Part shown: positions 8,093 through 15,138 of the stretch, one piece after another
Layout: each line of letters opens with the position of its first letter
How positions within the stretch are numbered: the stretch's first letter is position 1
Origin: Verrucomicrobiota bacterium
Lineage (GTDB): Bacteria; Verrucomicrobiota; Verrucomicrobiia; Limisphaerales; JAHEOI01
Assembly: GCA_018610125.1 (NCBI GenBank)
Contig: JAHEOI010000186.1
Coordinates: 1 to 29,839, forward strand
DNA: 29,839 nt
Direction: 5' to 3'
Notes under the pieces: generated by a model
What the model was told of the DNA's origin: nothing
Seen by the model: only the letters and a program-made list of their open reading frames with translations
Database searches by the model: none
Translations under genes and position numbers: made by a program

Positions 8093-9075
8093 GAGGCGTT
8101 TTCGGGAAGGTGGATAAAATGAAACGATGCGTTGAGATAAGTGGTTTCCGAGTCGGCGACATCCTGCGGATTCATCGCCTCAACCAGGTCTGCGCGGCTG
8201 AGGGAAAGACATCCTTCCCGATTGGCCTGGACCAGCCAGGATTTAAAAGTCGCTTCGTCGAGCTGATAATCGGCGTTCTTTGCTTGAAAGTCTTGCCAGA
8301 CGTGAGAAATAAAAACCTTTCTTGGGCCGAACCAGCCGCTCGAGCAATGCCGGGCTGTTTCCTGAACCTGCCGGCCGAATTGCCGGAGCCCCGCGGGGGT
8401 GGTCTTCGCGTCGGTTTCCCCATCCACCAAGCTTCGGAGAACGCTAAGGCGTAGATCGTTGGAATCAGTGCGACGGGCCCCCGCCGCTTTAGCCGGCAAA
8501 AGCAGCTTGGCTCTCTTTAAGTCGACCGGCGTCTTGGAACCGAGCGCTTGGTTGAGCAGCATCTTCTTGACCTCGCCAAGCGTAAAACGCTTGGTCGTTT
8601 CTATGCCTAGCTGTCGCCAAAGCAACGCGTCAAGTGCTTGCGATTCAGTCGGCAGGGCGCTCCCCGGGAGGTCATAGTGCTGTTTCAGAATGCTGCCTCT
8701 GAGGCCCGAAGCTTGGCCGACGCGGGCACGTGCCTCGACGCTATTTTGCTCGAGATTGAGTGCCCTTACAGTTAGATACTCCGTTTTTAGCTTGGTCCAT
8801 GTTAGATTGTCGGGCATGGCTTCAACTCCGAGAAATTTCAAGGCCTTTTGCCTTCCGGCTGAGGTTAGCTCGAGCTTGATCGCCCGGTTGGGCTTCGACT
8901 GCGTGAGATAGCCTTGTTGTTCCAAATCGCGTAAGCCGGTGTCAACGCGGTTGGTCCATGCCGACCCCTCGTAGCGATGTTGAGCTAAGGGGGCCAAGTC
9001 GTTTTTTAGGCGCGTTGTGGTGATCGCCTTTTTGGAAGGCGTAAGCAGACGGACGAGAATTAGTGATTCAATCAT
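8089..9075 (-). CDS. Winged-helix-like protein, first gene of the dual-ATPase operon
   Basis: This 328-residue protein is not assigned to a named family. Residues 1-80 look like a winged-helix DNA-binding fold: MIESLILVRLLT, a helix with NDLAPLAQHR, TGLRDLEQQGYLTQSK as recognition helix and wing, then LELTSAGRQKALKFLG. The middle (about 95-230) is helical and charged. The C-terminus (about 245-325) forms a compact module, KVFISHVWQDF ... FKSWLVQANREGCLSLSRADLVEAMNPQDVADSETTYLNASFHFI, which looks like a second small helical or winged domain. ATG 9075 is the first start and has only a weak ribosome-binding site. The ATGA overlap with the ATPase gene shows translational coupling, so the products probably act together. 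It may direct the ATPase to DNA or regulate it. Confidence 0.7.
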   Translation of the reverse strand: MIESLILVRLLTPSKKAITTTRLKNDLAPLAQHRYEGSAWTNRVDTGLRDLEQQGYLTQSKPNRAIKLELTSAGRQKALKFLGVEAMPDNLTWTKLKTEYLTVRALNLEQNSVEARARVGQASGLRGSILKQHYDLPGSALPTESQALDALLWRQLGIETTKRFTLGEVKKMLLNQALGSKTPVDLKRAKLLLPAKAAGARRTDSNDLRLSVLRSLVDGETDAKTTPAGLRQFGRQVQETARHCSSGWFGPRKVFISHVWQDFQAKNADYQLDEATFKSWLVQANREGCLSLSRADLVEAMNPQDVADSETTYLNASFHFIHLPENAS

Positions 9076-9113
9076 ATTGGCTTATCTGGTTCGGTGGGGG
9101 ACTGATTTGGCCG

Positions 9114-9338
9114 TTACGCGGAGGAGAGCAGATTGACAGGGCAGACCGTCTCACAGCATAAGGCTTTGTGTCGTGATTCAAATGGCGCTTCCTGAGATCG
9201 GCCAATCACGGGCGCAACCGGCCGGAGAGAGTCGCGGGCAAAGCGCTTCCATGTCAAAAACGCGAGAGTGACAGGGCCAGTCAGTACACTGACAGTCGGC
9301 ACACCTTGGTCCCGTCTCTGTTGATGCCAGTTAAGCAT
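9114..9338 (-). pseudogene. Possible 5' remnant of a further gene in the ATPase operon
   Basis: A 74-codon frame from ATG 9338 to TAA 9114 lies 38 bases before the winged-helix gene on the same strand. Its first 45 residues look protein-like (WHQQRRDQGVPTVSVLTGP, then LAFLTWKRFA), with a strand-turn resembling the start of a P-loop-type domain. The remainder loses that character and ends in ...VCPVNLLSSA. It may be the N-terminal stub of a larger gene deleted from the operon, or a chance frame in a promoter region. Apart from this frame I see nothing else in 9076-9426 beyond scattered TGACAG hexamers. Confidence 0.25.
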
Positions 9339-9426
9339 AATGCTGTGACGTCAGTGACAGTGAGACGCTCTCAACCGAATGTCAATACGCAATGATAGCG
9401 GGGCGCTGTCCTCGGCGTCCCACTTC

Positions 9427-9768
9427 TCACCGGTTCGTCGCCTTGAGATTCTGTTTGGCGAGTCGAACAAGCGTCTCTTGGCCTGCGAATTCGGTGATAA
9501 CCTCTCGGTAAAATTCGCCGGCCTTCTCGGTCTCTCCCTGCTTGCGATAGCACTCACCCAATCGAAAGAGGGCTGATGCCGCAATGTGCGGCTTCTTGTC
9601 GAATTGGCGAAGCACCTCTTGGTACGCCTTGATTGCCGCCGAGAGGTCTTGATTGGCCTCTTCCTGGAAGAGTCCTTCCCGGAACGTGTCCGAGACGGCT
9701 TGTCCATGGGAGAGGGCCGGGACCAATAACCCCGCCATCAGCACCGTCAGAATGATTCTCTGTTTCAT
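9427..9768 (-). CDS. Exported TPR (YbgF/TolA-binding-like) protein
   Basis: This 113-residue protein starts at ATG 9768, chosen because GGAG lies nine bases upstream and because a signal peptide follows directly (MKQRIILTVLMAGLLVPALSHGQA); a longer frame from 9804 has no such support. The mature part is a tetratricopeptide pair: FQEEANQDLSAAIKAYQEVLRQF, then ASALFRLGECYRKQGETEKAGEFYREVITEFAGQE, the spacing seen in YbgF/CpoB-like TPRs. It should act in the periplasm as a protein-interaction module. Related proteins in this phylum are often much longer, so this copy is short, ending in LAKQNLKATNR. It sits alone between the ATPase operon and the broken two-component locus, with a 231-base leader rich in TGAC dyads and a palindromic terminator upstream. 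Confidence 0.75.
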   Translation of the reverse strand: MKQRIILTVLMAGLLVPALSHGQAVSDTFREGLFQEEANQDLSAAIKAYQEVLRQFDKKPHIAASALFRLGECYRKQGETEKAGEFYREVITEFAGQETLVRLAKQNLKATNR

Positions 9769-9828
9769 ATTGTCTGTCTCCTGTGTTGTTTTTAAGAGCG
9801 GCATGATCCCAAATCGATCCCCACAAGT

Positions 9829-9906
9829 CGTCAGGAAAATGTCATTTCTGACGAGACGATTTGTTTGGCGCCGACCGCCGAATCCACAGCGCTGACGAGT
9901 CAGCGC
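9829..9906. promoter_or_regulatory. Dyad-rich leader upstream of the TPR gene
   Basis: The leader contains a perfect 8+8 dyad GCGCTGAC-GA-GTCAGCGC at 9889-9906 and a second dyad CGTCAG (9829-9834) with CTGACG (9848-9853). CTGACGA recurs at 9848 and 9892. The arrangement resembles operator half-sites upstream of the minus-strand TPR gene at 9768, but no regulator is identified and the dyads could arise by chance. Confidence 0.25.
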
Positions 9907-9999
9907 ACTCCAAACGCTTCGCGACCTTTCTTTCCCGTCTGCCCAACGCCCGCAGCACCTGCGACAACCTGCAGTGCCCGCCGCCGACCCAAGTTAACG

Positions 10000-10035
10000 C
10001 GACAAAAAATGAGACGGCCGTCTCATTTTTTGTCG
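10000..10035. terminator. Perfect 36-bp palindrome, bidirectional terminator-like
   Basis: Bases 10000-10017 are exactly complementary in reverse to 10018-10035. The centre is GAGACGGCCGTCTC, flanked on the left by a run of six A and on the right by six T, so either transcript would form a GC-rich hairpin followed by a U-tract. The TGA stop of the minus-strand regulator remnant lies inside it. A sister palindrome sharing the ends CGACAAAA and the core AGACGGCCGTCT is at 20456-20491. Confidence 0.75.
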
Positions 10036-10709
10036 TCGGGGCTTCGATTTAGATTGGAATTGCTGCCCGGTTCGGTTTCCAGTCGATAGCCTCCGCCATG
10101 AACGGTTCGAAGCCAGCGTGGGTTTTCCGGATCGGGCTCGATATTGACGCGAAGGCTTGCGATATGATTGTCGACGGTGCGGGTCGATGGAAAGGCGGTG
10201 TAGCCCCAAGCGACATCGAGAAAGCGTTCGCGAGAAACGACCTCGCCGCGGGATTCCGTCAGGAGGTGGAGCATTGCGAATTCTTTCCGGGTCAGGTGGA
10301 CCGGCTTGCCGGAACGCCAAGCTTTCTGTTGTTCGAAGTCGATCTCGGTTGAGCCGAGGGTAACCCGATCGATCGATTCCGTCGGTCGGGTGTAGCGTCG
10401 GAGCACGGACCGGACCCGAGCGAGCAGCTCCTCGGTGCTGAATGGCTTCACGACGTAATCGTCGGCACCGATGTCGAGTCCATGGATGCGGTCCTCGACC
10501 TGGCTCTTGGCGGTCACCATGATGATCGGGATCGGCAGTTCAATTTTGAAACGCGCACCATGTCCCGGCTCGCTCTCGACTCGGATTGTTCCATTGTGGG
10601 CGGTTATGATATGCCATACCAGATTAAGTCCGATTCCCGCCCCCATCGTTTCGCGTCGGAGCTCCGATCCAAGCCGGTAAAAGCGCTTGAAGATTCGCGA
10701 TTGCTCCAC
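10023..10709 (-). pseudogene. Histidine kinase C-terminus fused to a truncated OmpR-type response regulator
   Basis: The open frame encodes two joined fragments. Residues 1-58 are the end of a histidine kinase ATPase domain (F-box IFKRFYRLG, G2 box MGAGIGLNLV, then GTIRVESEPGHGARFKIELPIP). Directly after this comes IIMVTAKSQVEDRIHGLDIGADDYVVKPF, the second half of an OmpR-family receiver including its conserved Lys, then a full winged-helix output domain (about 130-215: HLTRKEFAMLHLLTESRGEVVSRE ... TVDNHIASLRVNIEPDPENPRWLRTVHGGGYRL). The first roughly 75 receiver residues, including the acidic pocket and phosphoacceptor Asp, are absent. The join occurs at a CCGATCCCGATC repeat, consistent with a deletion between short repeats. 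The DNA-binding domain could still be made, but phosphorylation control is lost. The stop lies within the palindrome at 10000-10035. Confidence 0.75.
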
Positions 10710-11575
10710 GATAGGGATGCCCAGGCCATCGTCTGCGACCCAGAGGCCGACGACGCCCGCGTCTTGCTAAGTCCCTTCCTTTTCGGGAAACTCCAATCCC
10801 ACTTTGATCTCGGACCCTTGAGGCGCATGCTTCAATGTGTTGTCGATTAGGTTGGTCAACACTTGCTGCAGCGCTTGACCGTCCGCTTCTACGTCGATAG
10901 GGGAGCCATCGATTTGCGAGCGGAGCGTTACCGCATGCTCCGTAGCGAAGGGCGTCATTTGCTCAATCGTGCTCTTAAGGCGATTCCACCGGATCTGCTG
11001 ACGAAAGCCTCGGTAGGTGATCCCAAGACCGATGACGCCGACTATCGTGGAAACCCCGACCAGCGAGAGACACCAAAACCGACGCTCTCCCGGAGCAAAT
11101 CGGGATGCTCATGAAAAAAGGCGCGTGTGGCTTCGTTTATCTCCCGGGCCCTTTGCCATCGCGGGACAACCGATTGCCACCAATGCTCCGGATAAGCCTC
11201 GTGCACGGCCTTTTCTCTTTGGAGGAGGTCCCGCAGGATGCGGTGGTTGAAAGGATTCGAACTGCCCACCGCTGAAGACGCCACCTCGCTGAAGTCCTTT
11301 TTAAGTTGTTCATGCCTTTTCGCATTCGGCTGTGACAGCGCTCCAGGTGCCGGGTCGGTTCCGGTGCCGGCCGGTTTGTCCGTGTCGATAGGAAGGAGGA
11401 GACGGGCAAGGCGGCATTGCAAGGCCTTCCATTTGGCCAGCAGTTTGAGCGAAACACCGCTTTCCGTGACGGCGTCCGGAAATTCGGCGGCGTGCTCGAA
11501 CGCCCTCCTTGCTTTAGCCGGCTTTCCGGCCGTTTGTAAAAGAGGATGTGATTCCGGACCTTCGGCCCGTTCCCC
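10710..11575 (-). pseudogene. Sensor histidine kinase remnant (sensor region, TM helix, N and G1 boxes)
   Basis: Reading on the minus strand, one frame from 11575 to about 11095 encodes a sensor-like segment (AKARRAFEHAAEFPD, LAKWKALQCRLARLLLP, HEAYPEHWWQSVVPRWQRAREINEATRAFFHEHPDLLRE). A frameshift near 11095 moves to the frame encoding a transmembrane helix (RRFWCLSLVGVSTIVGVIGL) and then EQMTPFATEHAVTL and the N-box DGQALQQVLTNLIDNTLKHAPQGSE. An in-frame TAG at 10767-10769 follows, before the G1 box VADDGLGIP. The dimerisation/His-box helices expected between the membrane helix and the N-box are missing. No start codon is visible: the frame follows directly, in phase, after the ribE stop at 11576. 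The gene is non-functional by at least four lesions. Confidence 0.7.
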
Positions 11576-12193
11576 TCACGGTTGCTGCCGGTTTGGGGAC
11601 TGCACGAATTGCTCCACGTATTTGCCGAGGATATCGACCTCGACGTTAACCGCGTCACCGACCTGACGTTCGGGCAGAGCGGTCACGTTATAAGTATGGG
11701 GAATGATCCAGATCTGAAACCGATCTTGCTCGACACTGGCTATGGTTAGGCTGATTCCATCAACCGCGATGGCCCCCTTAAAAATCACATAGCGCATGAT
11801 CGCTTCGTCAGCGTTGACTTCCAGGAAGTAGTCATTGCCGACCTTCTCCCAGCGGGTGATCCGGGCGACGCCGTCGATGTGACCGGTCACGAAATGCCCG
11901 CCGATGCGCCCGTTGACCGGCAACGACCGTTCCAGATTCACTTTGGCGCCGGCCGTCCCATGTTGGAGATTGGTGCGCTTCCAAGTCTCTTCCAGGAGAT
12001 TGACCGTGATTGCCTTCTGTGAGCTGCGTGGCTCGATTGAGACGACGGTCAGGCAACAACCGTTTACGGCAAGACTGTCACCTTGCTTTAGATCTTCTCC
12101 GCATACCGGCGCCGTAATGGTTAGGCCAATTGAATCCTCATGACGCTCAATCCGGTCGATATGCCCTGCTTCTTCAACGATCCCAGTGAACAT
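11576..12193 (-). CDS. ribE: Riboflavin synthase alpha subunit
   Basis: This 205-residue cytosolic enzyme dismutates two 6,7-dimethyl-8-ribityllumazine molecules to riboflavin plus the aminouracil. The start ATG 12193 gives the hallmark N-terminus MFTGIVEEAG; a longer TTG start (12232) would overlap the preceding gene. The two internally homologous lumazine-binding barrels are visible: residues 1-95 with VNGCCLTVV, and about 96-190 with GGHFVTGHIDG and AVDGISLTI. The C-terminal helix (DILGKYVEQFV) serves trimerisation in this family. The length is normal. It follows the reductase gene by 28 bases, with no clear Shine-Dalgarno sequence, which suggests coupling to that gene. Some genomes name this gene ribC. 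The decayed histidine kinase starts immediately after its stop, in phase, which may mark a deletion junction. Confidence 0.93.
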   Translation of the reverse strand: MFTGIVEEAGHIDRIERHEDSIGLTITAPVCGEDLKQGDSLAVNGCCLTVVSIEPRSSQKAITVNLLEETWKRTNLQHGTAGAKVNLERSLPVNGRIGGHFVTGHIDGVARITRWEKVGNDYFLEVNADEAIMRYVIFKGAIAVDGISLTIASVEQDRFQIWIIPHTYNVTALPERQVGDAVNVEVDILGKYVEQFVQSPNRQQP

Positions 12194-12221
12194 GGTTGGT
12201 GGTAGGTTGTGATGAAGTGAC

Positions 12222-12920
12222 TCATCGGGCAAGCTGTTTTTGGGGAGCGAGCTTGGCGGTCAGTAATAAATCAGGCCCAAGTTCCTGCCAGGAGACGGCG
12301 GTCAAATTGGAAATCTCATTCCAATCGTGAGCCCCGGCACCGCCTACCGCTCTCTTCGCGTCGGGGCCGCCAAGGATTTTTGGGGCGTAAAAGAATGCGA
12401 TTCGATCGGCCAGGCAATGAGACAAGAACGACGCATTGACTTGGCCGCCACCTTCCACAAGGAGCTTGAAGACGCCGATTGCATAAAGCTGTTTCAAAGC
12501 CCAATCCAGGTCTGGATGGCCGTCTTGGAGTGGCGCTTGCCAGACTTGAGCGCCGGTGGCGATGAGGGCCCGAGCCTTCTCGGGCGACACTTCCGGACCC
12601 GTGATAATCGTCGTCCACTCGGCAAGGCCGTCGGAAACGATACGGGCCTCGGTCGGCGTTTGGGCACGTGTATCCAGGATAATGCGTCTCCTCGGCTCCA
12701 CGGAGGCCTCAACGTCATCACTCCGTACCGTCAAGCTCGGGTTGTCGGCCAAGACCGTGTTAATCCCGACAAGGATGGCATCGTTATCGCGACGGAGCCT
12801 CATGGCGTAGGCACGGGATTCAGGCCCGGTAATCCACTTGGACTCACCGGTCGCGGTCGCGATTTTCCCGTCCAAGGTCATCGCGCTCTTGACCGTTACC
12901 TCGGGTCCTGGTCGCTCCAT
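12222..12920 (-). CDS. ribD: Stand-alone RibD C-terminal-type (pyrimidine) reductase
   Basis: This 232-residue protein matches the reductase half of RibD, which reduces 5-amino-6-(5-phosphoribosylamino)uracil with NADPH. Motifs seen are VKSAMTLDGKIA (residues 10-21), SKWITGPESRAYAMRLRRDNDAILVG, NTVLADNPSLTVR and the cofactor loop LLVEGGGQVNASFL. The N-terminal zinc deaminase domain of full-length RibD (HAE and PCxxxGxTPPC motifs) is absent, and the start is well supported: ATG 12920 has GAGGAG ten bases upstream. The deaminase must be encoded elsewhere if the pathway is complete. Adjacent ribE supports a riboflavin role. RibD-C-like reductases are also annotated as general dihydrofolate-reductase-like proteins, so the exact substrate is inferred from context. 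Confidence 0.85.
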   Translation of the reverse strand: MERPGPEVTVKSAMTLDGKIATATGESKWITGPESRAYAMRLRRDNDAILVGINTVLADNPSLTVRSDDVEASVEPRRRIILDTRAQTPTEARIVSDGLAEWTTIITGPEVSPEKARALIATGAQVWQAPLQDGHPDLDWALKQLYAIGVFKLLVEGGGQVNASFLSHCLADRIAFFYAPKILGGPDAKRAVGGAGAHDWNEISNLTAVSWQELGPDLLLTAKLAPQKQLAR

Positions 12921-12988
12921 TGACCTATTTCTCCTCAGACTCTAAGACCCATTCGCGTATCGACCTGTTCCTTACATGCGTTTGGGCT

Positions 12989-13570
12989 TCACTCCTCTCG
13001 CTTCTTCCGTCGACGCCTCGTGGCCTTTTTCCGTCGGGCCTTCCGTTCCACGTACTTGGGATGACTCTCGAGGTTTTTGGATAAGTAGATATGCTGATGC
13101 TCTTTGTTGAAGCCTTGATTGCGAAAGAAGCGCAACGCCGGTTCATTATTGGCGTCGGTATCGACGAGCATGATGCGGGCCCCGTTTTCGATGAAGATGT
13201 CGGTTAGGCGATTGGCCAATCGAGATCCGACCCCGCGCCCATTGAAATCGGGATCGACCCCGAGCCAAAGGAGCCAACCGTATGTCCAAGCGGTCCCGTA
13301 TTTCTCCATCAGCGTTCCCAGTGCAAACCCGATAAGCCGGTCCTCCTCACTTTCGGCCACGAGACAAAACTCGCCTTCCGACGCAAAGATCTCGACCAGC
13401 TCATACTCGTCCCACGTGCGGTAAAGGGTCGGTGATCTCCCGGCCGTGAACAGCCGCTCGCCGAGTGCAAACACGGACGGGAGATCGTCCAGCTCCATTT
13501 CCCGAATGGAAACGGATCGTTTCCGACCGCTGTCAGGCCGCTGCTCGTCCTGGTTGTCTTCGACGCTCAT
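12989..13570 (-). CDS. GNAT-family N-acetyltransferase with basic tail
   Basis: This 193-residue protein has a single GNAT fold: SIREMELDDLPSVFALGERLF (beta1-alpha1), FCLVAESEEDRLIGFALG, then the acetyl-CoA loop GVDPDFNGRGVGSRLANRL (Q/RxxGxG type), IMLVDTDANNEPALRFFRNQGF and a terminal strand. It resembles the RimI group, which acetylates protein N-termini, but the substrate is unknown. The last 20 residues are almost all Lys and Arg (ERKARRKKATRRRRKKREE), unusual for the family and suggesting nucleic-acid or ribosome contact. ATG 13570 is preferred over an upstream TTG (13585). It lies 68 bases before the reductase on the same strand and may share its transcript. Confidence 0.85.
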   Translation of the reverse strand: MSVEDNQDEQRPDSGRKRSVSIREMELDDLPSVFALGERLFTAGRSPTLYRTWDEYELVEIFASEGEFCLVAESEEDRLIGFALGTLMEKYGTAWTYGWLLWLGVDPDFNGRGVGSRLANRLTDIFIENGARIMLVDTDANNEPALRFFRNQGFNKEHQHIYLSKNLESHPKYVERKARRKKATRRRRKKREE

Positions 13571-13753
13571 GCCTAATTTTGCCAAACGGTAACGTCACTG
13601 TCATCAAGATGTCACACGACTGGGCGAGACTGTTCGGTGCAATGGAGATGAAATTCAAGAAATTGTGTGCCGAGACGATGACAGCCAAGGCAAGCGAAGC
13701 TCCCGGGATCCCGTCAGAGGACTCATTCGCTGGTTTCCAAGTCGGGACGTGGG

Positions 13754-14986
13754 TCACCGCAGGGTATTCTCCAAATAGTCGGCGTGCTCACGTCCCTGGT
13801 TGCCGTTTTTGGGCCAACGGTTCCAAATCTTGGAAACAATATCCAAATCGCCGTCGGCATCGACGTCCCGCACCAAGGCGTCATGTCCTCCCAACCGTGT
13901 TTGAAGGATGACCCGTTCCTTAAACCGCACCGGGTCACCGCTTACCTGCTCCCAAATGAGCCACCGCGGACTCTTGGCCTTGGGCAGGAGGCTATCGTCC
14001 TCCTGCTCGACAGTGAAGATATCCAGATCTCCATCATCGTCGAAATCGGCCACCGCGAGTGAATGAAACGAGCCACGGCCGCCCTTGGCCTTCTTGGGCA
14101 AGCGATGGACGTCATAGTGAGGGGGTGAACCGCCGTCACTTTCAAGCCAAGCCGCTTGGCAGCCGGTCTGATCGCTATCGACCATGACGATATCGTTATC
14201 GCTGTCGTCATCGAGGTCGACGATCCAGCTCCGTGCCGACAGTCCCCACGGGCCCTTGTTACCAAACGGTAAATCCCGTTTTACCCAATCCAGGCCATTT
14301 CCTTGATTCGCAAGCCATCGGTCCGGCAAGACGATGTCGGCATCGCCATCGCCATCCAAGTCGCCGATGCCTTTGGGAAAGAAACCGCTGTGGATATCGT
14401 CTTGGCTATCGAGAACGGCCATTGTGATCGTATGGCGTTCCCAGTTGGCATTCTGTTTTGGATCCGATGGGATTTGATACCAAAAAGCGCCTTCTTCGTC
14501 GCCCAAGACAACCACATCCTTCTGTCCATCCCCATCCATGTCGGCGATTACCAGATCATGGATTTCGGAATTGATTGAATCGTCATACCGATAAACTTCA
14601 AAGGGCTCTTCTCGAGGATTTTGGGGATTCCGGTACCAATACCCACCTGCGAGAATATCGGTCCAGCCGTCTTTGTCGACGTCGAGGGAGCCCCCGCCAA
14701 GCGTGCGTACCCGCATCGGCCCGACTTCATGCCGCTTCCAGTTATCCTTGCTCCGATACTCAAACCAGTGGAAATTCCCGCCACGAATCCCGAACGCAAA
14801 GTCGTTGTGGCCGTCGCGATCAAAATCCGCGCTCGCCGGACCGCCATATCCCCAATCAACGTTACCCGGAAGATCCTGGGTAATGTAGTGGTGGTCGAAT
14901 AGACTTGGGGAGATCCCGTTGGCCGAATCCGTTCCGATTGCCACGAAGGGCAATACCGAGGCAATCAGAAAGATGTCACGGATCAT
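13754..14986 (-). CDS. Exported FG-GAP/VCBS beta-propeller protein
   Basis: This 410-residue protein starts at ATG 14986, giving a clear signal peptide (MIRDIFLIASVLPFVAIGTDSANG). A longer frame to 15142 overlaps the cytochrome gene and has no signal peptide at its start. At least seven Asp-rich loops of FG-GAP type occur at regular spacing: DFDRDGHNDF, DVDKDGWTDI, DMDGDGQKDV, DLDGDGDADI, DLDDDSDNDI, DFDDDGDLDI and DVDADGDLDI. This fits a seven-bladed calcium-binding propeller. It should act outside the inner membrane, probably as a binding scaffold; no catalytic site is visible. It lies 152 bases downstream of the cytochrome b/c gene, so it may be the last gene of that transcript, but a functional link to respiration is not established. 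Confidence 0.85.
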   Translation of the reverse strand: MIRDIFLIASVLPFVAIGTDSANGISPSLFDHHYITQDLPGNVDWGYGGPASADFDRDGHNDFAFGIRGGNFHWFEYRSKDNWKRHEVGPMRVRTLGGGSLDVDKDGWTDILAGGYWYRNPQNPREEPFEVYRYDDSINSEIHDLVIADMDGDGQKDVVVLGDEEGAFWYQIPSDPKQNANWERHTITMAVLDSQDDIHSGFFPKGIGDLDGDGDADIVLPDRWLANQGNGLDWVKRDLPFGNKGPWGLSARSWIVDLDDDSDNDIVMVDSDQTGCQAAWLESDGGSPPHYDVHRLPKKAKGGRGSFHSLAVADFDDDGDLDIFTVEQEDDSLLPKAKSPRWLIWEQVSGDPVRFKERVILQTRLGGHDALVRDVDADGDLDIVSKIWNRWPKNGNQGREHADYLENTLR

Positions 14987-15138
14987 TGCCGACCCTACCG
15001 AGCCCGAGAGTTGGCTTGGGAGCCCTCGATCCGGGCAACTGGTGGATGAGGGAGATGCCAACCCCAACGGTCCGGCGGCGCTCTTGTTGGCTGATTGGCT
15101 TCTCCATGTGGTCGAGAGATAGCGATAGGGCGGCGCTT

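Noticed and set aside
9131..9360. Repeated TGACAG hexamers and the GTCAGT-AC-ACTGAC dyad (9280-9293) as operators
   Set aside because: They lie mostly within the possible gene remnant, spacing is irregular, and short motifs of this kind are expected by chance.
10023..10709. Genuine hybrid histidine kinase-response regulator
   Set aside because: The His box, the receiver's acidic pocket and phosphoacceptor Asp are missing and the upstream kinase region is interrupted; a deletion fusion fits better.
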